64,000 nucleotides of DNA from Nakamurella sp. PAMC28650 (GTDB lineage: Bacteria > Actinomycetota > Actinomycetes > Mycobacteriales > Nakamurellaceae), in assembly GCF_014303395.1 (NCBI RefSeq), contig NZ_CP060298.1, forward strand, positions 744,001-808,000, read 5' to 3'. Below, piece after piece: positions 1 to 8,649 of the stretch (position 1 is its first letter; every line of letters begins with the position of its first letter). The notes below the pieces were generated by a model. It was not told the DNA's origin. It did not search any database and saw only the letters and a program-made list of their open reading frames with translations. The position numbers were made by a program, and so were the translations under genes.

Positions 1-2007
1 CGTCTCCTGTGTCTTCCATGGAGCACCGGCATAGTCGTACTCCCAGGGGATCTCGATGCTGGGCTCGTTGCCGAAGTCGGCATTCGCCGAGGTCGGATTC
101 TTGATCTTCGCTGTCAGTGCATCGAGCTTGGTGATCCACGCGACGTTCCCTCCGGCGGCGGCGATCAGGCCTTTCAGGTCGAACGGCTCCATCGGCGTGT
201 ACTGCGCGCTGGACCCCTCGACGAAGCCCTGGGAGGAGGTCGGCGAGAAGCCGGACCCGAAGGCTCCTGACGCCAGTTTCGGCTCCATGTAGTTGGTCGC
301 CGGGTTGAAGACGTTCTGCCAGTTGTTGGCCCGCTCCGCATACGTTGCAGCGACGGCGCTCTGGCCGAGCGCACCGGCGAAGGAGGAGATGGCGTGGTCG
401 GCCGTGTTGTATTCCTGCTGGGTGGAGACCGAACCGTAGAAGTTGCAGCAGCCGTAGCTCCCGTCGAGCGGCAGATAGCCGTTGGCCAGGTAGTACGACA
501 GACCGGGACGCACGTCGTTCGGGGCATTGGCTTCCGATTCCATCGCCGCCAGCGCCTTGGTGGTGTTGAAGTCGGTGGCACCGAAGGCGTAGGCGTCGGC
601 GATGATGGCATCGGCGGGATCACCCACCATCACGTAGGACTCACCGTTGTTCAGTGCCCACTTCGGGAGCAGCCCGGTCTGGTCGTACTGGTTCAGCATC
701 GACCGGACCGAGTCACTGGTCTCCTGCGGCGCGACCATGGCGGCCAGCTGGACCTGGCTGCGGTAGATGTCCCATCCCGAGTAGTTGGCGTACTCGACGT
801 GGCCGGTGGCCGCCTTGTGCACCTGGTTGTCGAAGCCCATGTACTGCCCGTTGACGTCGCTGAAGATGTTCGGGTGCAGCAGGGCGTGATACATGGCTGT
901 GTAGAACGTCTTGTGGGCGGTCGGGTCGCCACCGCCGATCTGGATCCTGGCGAGCATCGCATTCCAGTCCGCGGTGGCCGCGGCCCTGACGGAGTCGAGG
1001 GCGAAGGTCGGGTTCTCGGTGGTGCGGTTGCGCTTCGCGTTGGCTGTGCTGACGTAGGAGATCCCGACGTTGGCCTGCACGGCCGCAGTGGTGCTCGTGT
1101 CGAAAGTGACGTAGGCGCCATCACTCCCGACCACCGGGGGAGCCAGAGCCAGGGGGCTCGTCGCACCGGCCGTCGCGGGCGTCTTCCCCGTGACATCGGG
1201 GCGTGGGCGCTGACGGCCGTTGGAGGACCTGGGCTGCAGGGTGTCGGTCCGCTTCACCTTCGGGGCGATGTTCCTGGTGATCTGCGACTGCTTGTTGCCG
1301 GCCTGGACACTCTGGTTCTGATAGGTCCCGAAGCCGGTGACCGGCTGGTCGAAGGTCATGTCGAAGTAGACCGTGTAGGAATCGTTGGCACCGCAGAAGT
1401 TTCCACTCGTCACCGCGCCGGTGATCTCCTCCGGGCCGATCACCTGGAATCGGGTCGCCGAAGATCCGGCCGCACTGTCGGAGAGCTTCAGGATCAGGTT
1501 CGACTCGGTGGTCCGTGGAAATGTGAATCTGGCCGCCCCGGTACGCGGGGTCGCGGCGAGCTCGGTGGTGATGCCGCCGGCAGCAAGCTGATAGTCGCCC
1601 GCGCTCGCCCGTTCCGCGGCGTGGTCCAACGGGAGCGTCGCCGCACCGGGGTCGGCTCCGACCGCACCGGTGGTCGGCAGGATGGGGATGTCGCCGGAGG
1701 CCGCACACCCCGGACCCGAGACGTGGGTGAGACTGAAGCCGGTCACAGCGTTGTCGTTGTACTCGTAGCCGCCTCCCGATGGCCGGCTCGGTGTGTCCGG
1801 ACTCCACTGCACCATGCCGAACGGGACGTCCGCACCAGGAAAGTCGTCGACCGCACCTGAAGTACCGATGATCGGATCGACGAACGAGACCGGATTCGCG
1901 ACGAACGCGGGCGCCGCCGCGCCGGCATCGGAGAGCGGCAGCGCGACGGTGGTGAGGAGGAGAGAAGCAGTGACTGCGAGGACGAGTCGCAGTCGACGTG
2001 GCGCCAT
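1..2007 (-). CDS. GH92 family alpha-mannosidase-like secreted glycosidase (3' end beyond window)
   Basis: The minus-strand frame is open without a stop from the ATG at 2007 to base 1, giving 669 residues; the C-terminus is missing at the window edge. An AAAGGA ribosome site precedes the ATG. Residues 1-31 form a Sec-type signal peptide (basic start, LVLAVTASLLLTTVAL, then AGAAAPA). The mature protein shows GH92 hallmarks: VDPIIGTSGAV, DDFPGADVPFGMVQWSPDT, THVSGPGC, and near the break NEPSIEIPWEYDYAGAPWKT. GH92 enzymes are Ca2+-dependent exo-alpha-mannosidases, usually alpha-1,2. The enzyme therefore probably trims mannosides outside the cell. It lies head-to-tail downstream of the GH78-like gene and next to a sugar importer, so a glycan-degradation role fits. 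Family is clear; linkage specificity is inferred. Confidence 0.93.
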   Translation of the reverse strand, partial: MAPRRLRLVLAVTASLLLTTVALPLSDAGAAAPAFVANPVSFVDPIIGTSGAVDDFPGADVPFGMVQWSPDTPSRPSGGGYEYNDNAVTGFSLTHVSGPGCAASGDIPILPTTGAVGADPGAATLPLDHAAERASAGDYQLAAGGITTELAATPRTGAARFTFPRTTESNLILKLSDSAAGSSATRFQVIGPEEITGAVTSGNFCGANDSYTVYFDMTFDQPVTGFGTYQNQSVQAGNKQSQITRNIAPKVKRTDTLQPRSSNGRQRPRPDVTGKTPATAGATSPLALAPPVVGSDGAYVTFDTSTTAAVQANVGISYVSTANAKRNRTTENPTFALDSVRAAATADWNAMLARIQIGGGDPTAHKTFYTAMYHALLHPNIFSDVNGQYMGFDNQVHKAATGHVEYANYSGWDIYRSQVQLAAMVAPQETSDSVRSMLNQYDQTGLLPKWALNNGESYVMVGDPADAIIADAYAFGATDFNTTKALAAMESEANAPNDVRPGLSYYLANGYLPLDGSYGCCNFYGSVSTQQEYNTADHAISSFAGALGQSAVAATYAERANNWQNVFNPATNYMEPKLASGAFGSGFSPTSSQGFVEGSSAQYTPMEPFDLKGLIAAAGGNVAWITKLDALTAKIKNPTSANADFGNEPSIEIPWEYDYAGAPWKTQET

Positions 2008-2149
2008 GGAAATCCTTTCGGGAGCGAGCTCATCTCGGTTCACCCCGACTTGGGACCGGACCGGACGACAGCGCTGTCTTGAACAGTTCACGGAGCATGC
2101 GCTCTTATTTTGCCGATGTAAAGACCAGAGCTAGGCCGATTGGAGCTCA

Positions 2150-2212
2150 AATGGACCATTGTATACGATTGACACACCATTTGTCCGTTACATCATTATT
2201 TCTCTGGACAAA
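2150..2212 (-). promoter_or_regulatory. Palindrome-rich AT-richer region upstream of the GH92 gene
   Basis: The gap 2008-2243 contains an AT-richer stretch that stands out from the flanking GC-rich coding DNA. It holds AATGGACCATT (2150-2160, an inverted repeat around one base), GTATAC (2161-2166) and the inverted pair TTTGTCC (2180-2186) / GGACAAA (2206-2212). This looks like a promoter with operator sites for the GH92 gene; the regulator is not identified. Confidence 0.4.
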
Positions 2213-2243
2213 CCAATCTCATACCGGGGTCGCCGCGCAAGGG

Positions 2244-4892
2244 TCAGTGGCCGCCGTGGGAGACGTTCACTGTGTGGTGGCCTGGGCCCACACCGGCCAC
2301 CGTGAGGTAGCCGCCCTCGAGGGTGACGTCCACGTGTGGGTGCCGCCCGTCCCAGACCAGACGTCCGTCTACCCGCACCTGATCCGTCGCAACAATCGGA
2401 ATCGAGACCTTGCCCGCGGTCCCGCGCGGTACGTCGACGGCAAGATCGAAGGCGTGCCGACCCGACCCGACCGTCCAGCTGACGATCAGCGGGCCGTGCG
2501 GGGTCGGCAGCTGCCCCTTTGCCCAGGAAACGGTGCCCGGATGCGGCGCGACCGTCCAGGTGCTGAAGCCGGGACCCGTGGGGGTGGCGCCCAGCAGGTC
2601 GTTCGTCAGGGCCGGCAGCACGCCGGTCGACCAGCCGTGGGCCGCCGAGGTGTACGGACCCTCGTACATGGAGCCACCGGCGCCGACCCCCTCCCAATCG
2701 GTGATACCCGGGTCGTTGGTGGACATCCAGCCGTAGAGCCGCTTGATCTCGGCGATGGCAGAATTGGCCTGGCCATTGAGGAATCGGGCCTGGATCTCCG
2801 GATAGGACGTGAAGGCGTACACCCGGCTGAGGCCGTCGGAGACCAGGGTGTCGTTGTCCATGAAGGAGTTCCCGTAGGGGGTGGCGGTCGCCGCCTGGAG
2901 GTAGCCCAGTGCCGCCGTCGCCTTCTGTGGCCCTGCCACACCCGCGAGGATGGCGATACCGTTGCCGTCCTGGGCATGTCGGACGTCGCCGGTCGCCGAG
3001 TCGAGGTAGGCGTTGACGGTCGGGTCCCAGAGGTGGGCGTTGATCGCTGCCGACACGGTCTTCGCACGGCTGGACCAGGCCGCGGCGTCGGCGGGGTGTC
3101 CGAGCGACGTGGCCATCGCGCCCGCATCCTGCAGGGCCAGCACGTACAGCGCGTTGTAGTACGTCACCTCACCGGTGCGCGGCAGGAAAGCATAGTCACC
3201 GTAGCCGCCAGTTCCGTTGAGCCCCTTGGACAACAGGCCGTTGGTGTCCGTGACCGACGGGTACCAGATGTCGAGAACCCTCTGCAGGTTCGCGTAGTAC
3301 GCCGCGCCGTAGGCGGTGTCGCCGCTGTAGAGGACGTAGTCCCAGCTGCTGGTGACCCACCACAGCGGATAGTCGAACAGCGGCAACGTGTAGTTGTTGA
3401 TCGAGGCCGGCGGGATCCAGCCGTCGGCGCGTTGATGGTCGGCCAGGTCGGCCAGCACGTTCTTCGCCGCAGCCGGGACGGCGTGGGTGAGGTAGTCCGT
3501 CCGTCCGGATACAGCGATGTCACCGACGTACGGATCCCGGTCCCGCTTCGCCCCGTCCTGCAGGACGAGCTTCCCTTCGAGGCCGGGATTGTCGGCACCG
3601 CGCGGATCGACATCGGTGCTCCGGAAGGTGTCGGTGATCAGTTCGTTCGTGTAGGAAGCGTCGTACCAGTACCGGTTGAGCGCCGTGTCCGAGGACTCGA
3701 ACCAGCCCTTGTAGGAGGCCGGCGTCCCGAGATAGGCAGTGAAGTCCAGGGAGACACCGCTGATCCTGACGGTGCCGTAGGCCTGCGTGTCCGGGGCGTC
3801 CGCGGCCAGCGCGTCGAGACTGATCTTCAGGTAGCGGAACCCGTGCAGGCCGTCCGCGCAGACCTTGTTGCCATCGACGCAACCATGGCTGTCGGTCCAG
3901 CTGGAGGAACCGGTGGGTACGGCGATCTGATCCGTTCCCGGGGTGATGGCATCGCCGTTGTCGGACCGGGTGAAATCGGAGGTATCAGTCAGGTACTGCT
4001 GGGTTTCGGAGAACGCCAACCGAATTCCGGGATGACCTGGAGAAGCGCCCGCGAAGGTGATCCGGGGATATCCGACCACCACCTTGCCGAAATCCACGGT
4101 GATGCTGGGTGGCACGTCGGCGGCCACGATTCCGGGATAGATCTCGTTGACGCGGGTGAACTCACCCTTGCCGGTCGACTGGTCCTTCGTCACGGTCACG
4201 CGGATGCTCGTCGTCGTGACCGGCGAGGCGAAGGCGATGGCGTGTTGCACGTCCGTGTTCCTGGTGACGGTCGCTGCGGTGACCCAGCCGGCTCCGTTCC
4301 AGGTGTCGACGGTGTAGTCCTGCGGAACGCCGTCGATGCTGGAGAGCAGCGTGATACCGGGCAGCAGGACGGGTGACGGGGAGGTGATGGTCAGGACATC
4401 CGGATAGGCAGCGATGGTGTCGTCGTTCCAGAACGTGGTCGGATCGGCATCGACAGCGTTGGACGCCGCGTAGGTCCTCGGCTGTCCGTTGTCGGTGTTC
4501 GGTGCGTGAAAGGACGAGGCCACGGCGGTGGTACTACTGGGCCATAACGGTTTTGCCGGTGGCGCGGTCCTGCTGAGCGTTGCGACGCCCTGCCCGAGAA
4601 CACCCTGCGGGTCGGTGACGTTCGAGTTCGCGCCGTTCGGCGTGCTGGTCAGTACCCCCACCGGCCGGACGTCACGACTGTTCGGAGCGACCACGTACTT
4701 GGCCCACGACGGCGAAGGGTGGGTCGGTCCGGGCCGGATTGCGACACCCGGCAGGGCCACCGACACACCTGGGAGGGACACCCTGCACGCGGCTACCAGA
4801 AGCACCGCTCCGGCCATCCTGCCCCGACGTCGACGCACCAACGCAAACCGCCCGTGCGCCTGCTTGCGGATCGAACGCGTCGCACCAGTCAT
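2244..4892 (-). CDS. GH78-like alpha-L-rhamnosidase, secreted or lipid-anchored
   Basis: 882 residues, ATG at 4892 with AAGGAG about 10 nt upstream. The N-terminus has a basic patch and a hydrophobic run ending in VAAC near residue 36, a plausible lipobox. Residues about 105-255 resemble a discoidin/F5-8 carbohydrate-binding fold (ASNAVDADPTTFWND). The rest matches six-hairpin alpha-L-rhamnosidase proteins, including QDGAKRDRDPYVGD, where the acidic catalytic cluster sits in GH78, and a C-terminal beta-sandwich rhamnosidase domain (TVAPHPGTVSWAKGQLPTPHG). It would release terminal rhamnose, or a related sugar, outside the membrane. It precedes GH92 on the same strand and diverges from a sugar ABC importer operon. 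The exact substrate is inferred. Confidence 0.82.
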   Translation of the reverse strand: MTGATRSIRKQAHGRFALVRRRRGRMAGAVLLVAACRVSLPGVSVALPGVAIRPGPTHPSPSWAKYVVAPNSRDVRPVGVLTSTPNGANSNVTDPQGVLGQGVATLSRTAPPAKPLWPSSTTAVASSFHAPNTDNGQPRTYAASNAVDADPTTFWNDDTIAAYPDVLTITSPSPVLLPGITLLSSIDGVPQDYTVDTWNGAGWVTAATVTRNTDVQHAIAFASPVTTTSIRVTVTKDQSTGKGEFTRVNEIYPGIVAADVPPSITVDFGKVVVGYPRITFAGASPGHPGIRLAFSETQQYLTDTSDFTRSDNGDAITPGTDQIAVPTGSSSWTDSHGCVDGNKVCADGLHGFRYLKISLDALAADAPDTQAYGTVRISGVSLDFTAYLGTPASYKGWFESSDTALNRYWYDASYTNELITDTFRSTDVDPRGADNPGLEGKLVLQDGAKRDRDPYVGDIAVSGRTDYLTHAVPAAAKNVLADLADHQRADGWIPPASINNYTLPLFDYPLWWVTSSWDYVLYSGDTAYGAAYYANLQRVLDIWYPSVTDTNGLLSKGLNGTGGYGDYAFLPRTGEVTYYNALYVLALQDAGAMATSLGHPADAAAWSSRAKTVSAAINAHLWDPTVNAYLDSATGDVRHAQDGNGIAILAGVAGPQKATAALGYLQAATATPYGNSFMDNDTLVSDGLSRVYAFTSYPEIQARFLNGQANSAIAEIKRLYGWMSTNDPGITDWEGVGAGGSMYEGPYTSAAHGWSTGVLPALTNDLLGATPTGPGFSTWTVAPHPGTVSWAKGQLPTPHGPLIVSWTVGSGRHAFDLAVDVPRGTAGKVSIPIVATDQVRVDGRLVWDGRHPHVDVTLEGGYLTVAGVGPGHHTVNVSHGGH

Positions 4893-4916
4893 GTCCCCGG
4901 AACTCCTTCGTTGGAG

Positions 4917-4928
4917 TGAAAGCTTTCA
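4917..4928 (-). promoter_or_regulatory. LacI-type operator candidate TGAAAGCTTTCA
   Basis: A perfect 12-bp palindrome, TGAAAGCTTTCA, lies 24 bp upstream of the GH78 start codon and just above its ribosome site, so a bound protein would block transcription. Its form resembles operators of LacI-family sugar regulators in actinobacteria. The only LacI gene in view is far away at 54849, so the cognate regulator is unknown. Confidence 0.5.
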
Positions 4929-5136
4929 AGCTATTTGCCGACCCTAAACACCCGGCTGTGCATTCGTCAAGAGAAATCAATGAGCCTGCCCAGAAGCGAA
5001 AGTGATCGGCTTCCGTTGACCGTCCCCCGCGTTTCGGTCCTTTCGCCGGGGCGATACCCCCTCGAAGGGGCCGAACTTTCACGAGGCCCGCCGTCCGGGC
5101 GGGTAGGCCCCCGGTTGGTCCGGACGGGTAGACCCC

Positions 5137-5180
5137 TTGACGACCACCTCGCCAGGGGATTAGATAGGGAAACTTCCCTA
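5137..5180 (+). promoter_or_regulatory. Promoter with overlapping 16-bp operator for the sugar importer operon
   Basis: TTGACG (5137-5142) and TAGATA (5161-5166), 18 bp apart, form a credible -35/-10 pair. The perfect inverted repeat TAGGGAA-AC-TTCCCTA (5165-5180) overlaps the -10 box and probable start site, the right place for repression. The ROK regulator encoded at the end of this operon is the natural candidate to bind it; that link is inferred. Confidence 0.55.
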
Positions 5181-5221
5181 ACCATTGCTCGTCGCCGTCC
5201 ACGGATCATCGAGGAGAACCC

Positions 5222-6688
5222 ATGAGAGCAGCACGCACCGCGCGCAGAGTGATGGCCGGACTGACAGCCGTCGCTCTGATGGCCGCAACGGCCTGTGGAT
5301 CGAGCAGCAGCGCCACCGCCGGATCCGGCGGTGGCGGTCCAACAGCCGCCGGGTCGTCGTCGGCCGGGTCGTCGGCCGCCGGGTCGTCGTCGGCCGCTTC
5401 ATCGGCAGCGTCGTCGGCGGGCACATCTGCCGCGCCGGCGAGTGGCCCGGCGGCGAGTTCGGCGCCGACCGGCGCGGGGTCCTCGTCAGCACCCAGCGCC
5501 GCCGTCAAGCCGACCACCCTGCACGTCTGGATGCAGGGTGACACCCTGAAGGACATCAACATCACCGCGCTGAACGCGGAGTTCAGCGCCGCGCATCCCG
5601 GCGTCACCGTGGACCTGCAGGAACAGACCTGGACCGACTACGGCACCAAGGTCACCACCGGTCTGGCCGACACCTCGGGCGCCGGACCGGACGTCCTGGA
5701 ACTGGGCAACACCCAGGTGGCGCAGTTCGCCGGAGCGGGCGCCCTCGCCACTCTGAACGCGAGCGACTTCGACAACTCCGCGACCTGGCTCGGCGGCCTG
5801 AAGGAGTCCTCCACGTACAACGGCAAGCTCATCGCGGTCCCCTACTACGCCGGGGTCAGGGTCGGCATCTACCGGACCGACCTGGCGACCAGGTCGGGCG
5901 TCGACCCCGCTTCCTTCACGAGTCTGGACGCGCTGCAGGCCGGTGCGGTCAAGATGATGGCCGGTCAGCCGGACAGCTATTCCGGCCTCTACTTCCCGAG
6001 CCAGTACTGGTACGAGGGCTTGTCGTTCATCTGGGATGCCGGCGGGGACGTGGCCACCCAGGCCGGTGACGGCAAGTGGACCGGCGCGCTGGACTCGGCC
6101 GCTTCCAGAGCCGGGCTCACCCGGCTGAAGGCGTTCGTGGGCGCGACCTCTCGGGGAGGCGACGGCCAGACCGAGGCCAACGACGCCCTGGTGATGGCGC
6201 AGGAGCAGGCGGCGATGTTCATCGACGCGTCCTGGAAGCCGGGGGCCGTCATCGACCCGAAGTCGGGCAACCCCAAGCTGACCGGGAAGATCGGCGTCTT
6301 CGCGGTGCCCGGGGCCAAGCCGGGAACGGTCATGCCGCAGTTCCTCGGCGGCTCCGACGTGGCCATCAACGGCAGGACCCCCCAGATGGACCTGGCCAAG
6401 GCCTACACGAGGATGCTCACCGGCCAGAAGTACCAGGCCGTCCTGGCCTCCAAGGGCTACATCGCGAACTCCAGCTCGTTCAAGCCGAAGGCCGGTGACG
6501 CCACTGCCGCCGTCGTGGTGAAGGCCGCCTCGACCGGCCGGTTCATCCCGAACTCGAAGAACTGGAGCAAGGTCGAGGACGGCAACGTACTGCAGAACAT
6601 GTTCGACGACATCCTCTCCGGCGCCAAGTCTGTCGACGATGCCTCCAAGGAGGCGAGCGACAAGGTCACCGCCCTGCTCAACGGCTGA
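5222..6688 (+). CDS. ABC transporter extracellular sugar-binding lipoprotein
   Basis: 488 residues, ATG with GAGGAG just upstream. The N-terminus is a lipoprotein signal (VALMAATAC, Cys about 22). Residues about 24-97 are an extreme Ser/Ala/Gly linker, encoded by GTCGTCG-rich DNA, that would hold the domain away from the membrane. From about residue 98 (TTLHVWMQGDT) the protein follows the family 1 (MalE/UgpB-like) solute-binding fold, with GPDVLELGNTQVAQF and a late PQFLGGSDVAI segment typical of sugar binders. It is first in an operon with two permeases, a GH3 glycosidase and a ROK repressor, so it probably captures an amino-sugar oligosaccharide. The ligand cannot be read from sequence. 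Confidence 0.93.
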   Translation: MRAARTARRVMAGLTAVALMAATACGSSSSATAGSGGGGPTAAGSSSAGSSAAGSSSAASSAASSAGTSAAPASGPAASSAPTGAGSSSAPSAAVKPTTLHVWMQGDTLKDINITALNAEFSAAHPGVTVDLQEQTWTDYGTKVTTGLADTSGAGPDVLELGNTQVAQFAGAGALATLNASDFDNSATWLGGLKESSTYNGKLIAVPYYAGVRVGIYRTDLATRSGVDPASFTSLDALQAGAVKMMAGQPDSYSGLYFPSQYWYEGLSFIWDAGGDVATQAGDGKWTGALDSAASRAGLTRLKAFVGATSRGGDGQTEANDALVMAQEQAAMFIDASWKPGAVIDPKSGNPKLTGKIGVFAVPGAKPGTVMPQFLGGSDVAINGRTPQMDLAKAYTRMLTGQKYQAVLASKGYIANSSSFKPKAGDATAAVVVKAASTGRFIPNSKNWSKVEDGNVLQNMFDDILSGAKSVDDASKEASDKVTALLNG

Positions 6689-6814
6689 TCCACAGGGCGA
6701 CACGTGGCCGTCCGCTGTCCACCACCGCCGGGTACCACCGGCCAACCCGGAGTACCACCCCTGTTCACCACCCCGAGCAGGACGACCAGATCCGCCGCAG
6801 GAGAGGATTCATCC

Positions 6815-7744
6815 GTGAGCATCGCCCCGCCGATCGCTCGGCGCCGTCGGTCGCCCGCGCCGTACGCGATGGTCGCGCCGTTGGTCCTGGTGCTGGTCCT
6901 GGTGCTGCTGGTGCCGCTGATCCGGTTGGTCGTCGTCTCCCTGCAGACCTACGGGCTGGACCAGCTCGTCGGCGGCAGGCCCACCGCCTGGGTCGGGCTG
7001 AGGCAATACGGCGACGTGTTGTCCTCGCCGGATTTCTGGGCCGCGTTGTGGCGCACGGTGAAGTTCGTGGTGGTGGCGGTGGGCCTGACGATGACGATCG
7101 GTCTGCTCCTGGCCCACCTGGTGGCCAGGGTGTCGCCGGTGGTCCGGGTGTTCATGCTCCTCTCGCTGGTGACCGTCTGGGCGATGCCGCCGATCATCGC
7201 GATGCCGATCTGGCGCTGGCTGATCGACCAGCGCTTCGGCGTGCTGAACTATGTGCTCTACCACCTGGGGGTCCTGCCGACCCGCAGCTACAACTGGTTC
7301 CGTCAACCGCTCACCGGGTGGATGGTGATCACCGCCATCGTCGTCTGGGGTGCACTGCCGTTCGTGGTGATCAGCCTGCACGCCGCCCTGGTGTCGGTGT
7401 CGGCCGACCACATCGAGGCGGCACGTCTGGACGGCGCAGGGGCCTGGCGGACCTTCACCGCCGTCACCCTCCCTGCCATCAGACCGACCCTGCTGATCAT
7501 CACCACGTTGTCGATCATCTGGGACTACCGGGTGTTCGCGCAGATCTGGCTGCTCCGCGACATCGGGGCCAACAAGGATGCGTTCTACACCGTCGGCATC
7601 TGGTCGTACGTGGAGTCGTTCTCCAACAGGAACTTCGGTTTCGGTGCCGCCATCTCGGTGGTCAGTGTGCTGCTGCTGGGGGGGCTCTCGGCCTTCGCCG
7701 TCCGAAACGTACTGCGCAGCAGCGCGGAAGAAGGAGTCCGATGA
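6815..7744 (+). CDS. Sugar ABC transporter permease (MalF/UgpA type)
   Basis: I choose the GTG at 6815 (309 residues) because AGGAGAGG lies just before it; an in-frame ATG at 6704 has no ribosome site and adds a Pro-rich tail unlike this family. Six hydrophobic segments begin with MVAPLVLVLVLVLLVPL. The EAA loop that docks to the ATPase reads EAARLDGAGAWRTFTAVTLP. Lies 126 bp after the binding-protein stop and overlaps the next permease by ATGA. It forms the membrane channel with that partner. Confidence 0.93.
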   Translation: MSIAPPIARRRRSPAPYAMVAPLVLVLVLVLLVPLIRLVVVSLQTYGLDQLVGGRPTAWVGLRQYGDVLSSPDFWAALWRTVKFVVVAVGLTMTIGLLLAHLVARVSPVVRVFMLLSLVTVWAMPPIIAMPIWRWLIDQRFGVLNYVLYHLGVLPTRSYNWFRQPLTGWMVITAIVVWGALPFVVISLHAALVSVSADHIEAARLDGAGAWRTFTAVTLPAIRPTLLIITTLSIIWDYRVFAQIWLLRDIGANKDAFYTVGIWSYVESFSNRNFGFGAAISVVSVLLLGGLSAFAVRNVLRSSAEEGVR

Positions 7745-8649
7745 GCGCATCGACCATCGCCAGGACGTCCGCGTCGGTGCCCGACGTCCCCGTCGGCCGA
7801 AAGCCGCCGCACCGTCGGCACGTTCGCCGCGCCGTCACCAAGAGCCTGTGGAACGTCCTCGGCATCCTGGTCGGCCTGCTGATGATCTTCCCCGTCTACT
7901 GGATGGTCAGCAGCTCGTTCAAGACCGGCGTCAACCTGCAACGGATTGTCCCGCAATGGTTCCCGGCCCCCTTCACGACCGCCTCCTACACCAGGGCCTT
8001 CGAGCAGCCGCGCTTCCTGGGCAGCCTCCTGAACTCGCTGATCGTCGTCACCGGCACGGCGCTCGCGTCGTTGGTGATCGGCTTCCTGGCCGCGCTGGCC
8101 CTCGGCCGGATGAACTTCCGTGGCCGGAAGGCCCTGGTCGTCCTGGTGATCACCATCCAGATGGTGCCCATCGAGGGTCTGATCATCCCGATGTACCTGA
8201 TGCTCAACAAGTACGGGCTGACCGACTCCGCCTGGGGTCTGATGCTGGCCTACCTCTCCTTCGTCCTGCCGTTCACCGTCTGGATGCTGCGCGGCTTCAT
8301 CGCCGCGGTGCCGGTGGATCTCGAGGAGGCGGCCCTGGTCGACGGTTGTACACGGGGGCAGGCGTTCCGCAGGATCATCCTGCCGCTGGCGGCGCCCGGT
8401 CTGGTGGCCACCACCGTGTTCGCCGTCATCCAGGCCTGGAACGAGTACCTGTTCGCCTACGTCCTGCTCAAGCAGAACAGCAAGCAGACCATCACCGTGT
8501 GGCTCGACACCTTCATCACCACCAAGGGTGTCGACTGGGGCGCGTTGATGGCCGCGTCCACCGTCGTCGCGCTGCCGATCGTGCTGTTGTTCGCCGTCAT
8601 CCAGCGCAAGGTCGCCGCAGGTATCACCGCAGGGGCGGTGAAGGGCTGA
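7741..8649 (+). CDS. Sugar ABC transporter permease (MalG/UgpE type)
   Basis: 302 residues from the ATG at 7741, which overlaps the previous stop (ATGA). The protein starts with a basic cytoplasmic tail (HRRHVRRAVTK), then six predicted membrane segments, a periplasmic-side FKTGVNL segment typical of MalG homologues, and the EAA loop EEAALVDGCTRGQAFRRI. With the preceding permease it makes the translocation pore. No nucleotide-binding subunit is encoded in this operon, so a shared MsiK-type ATPase elsewhere is expected, as is common for actinobacterial oligosaccharide importers. Confidence 0.93.
   Translation: MSASTIARTSASVPDVPVGRKPPHRRHVRRAVTKSLWNVLGILVGLLMIFPVYWMVSSSFKTGVNLQRIVPQWFPAPFTTASYTRAFEQPRFLGSLLNSLIVVTGTALASLVIGFLAALALGRMNFRGRKALVVLVITIQMVPIEGLIIPMYLMLNKYGLTDSAWGLMLAYLSFVLPFTVWMLRGFIAAVPVDLEEAALVDGCTRGQAFRRIILPLAAPGLVATTVFAVIQAWNEYLFAYVLLKQNSKQTITVWLDTFITTKGVDWGALMAASTVVALPIVLLFAVIQRKVAAGITAGAVKG

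Larger units (their letters stand above)
4893..5221. other. Divergent intergenic region between GH78-like gene and sugar importer operon
   Basis: This 329-bp gap holds no gene that I can support. It carries the two divergent promoters and the palindromes described separately: a LacI-like site next to the GH78 start and a 16-bp inverted repeat at the importer promoter. Between them lies a C/G-rich stretch with several short CCCC/GGGG runs. Confidence 0.7.

Noticed and set aside
1998-4376. A 792-codon plus-strand frame
   Set aside because: It is antisense to the GH78-like gene, which has clear domains and a ribosome site.
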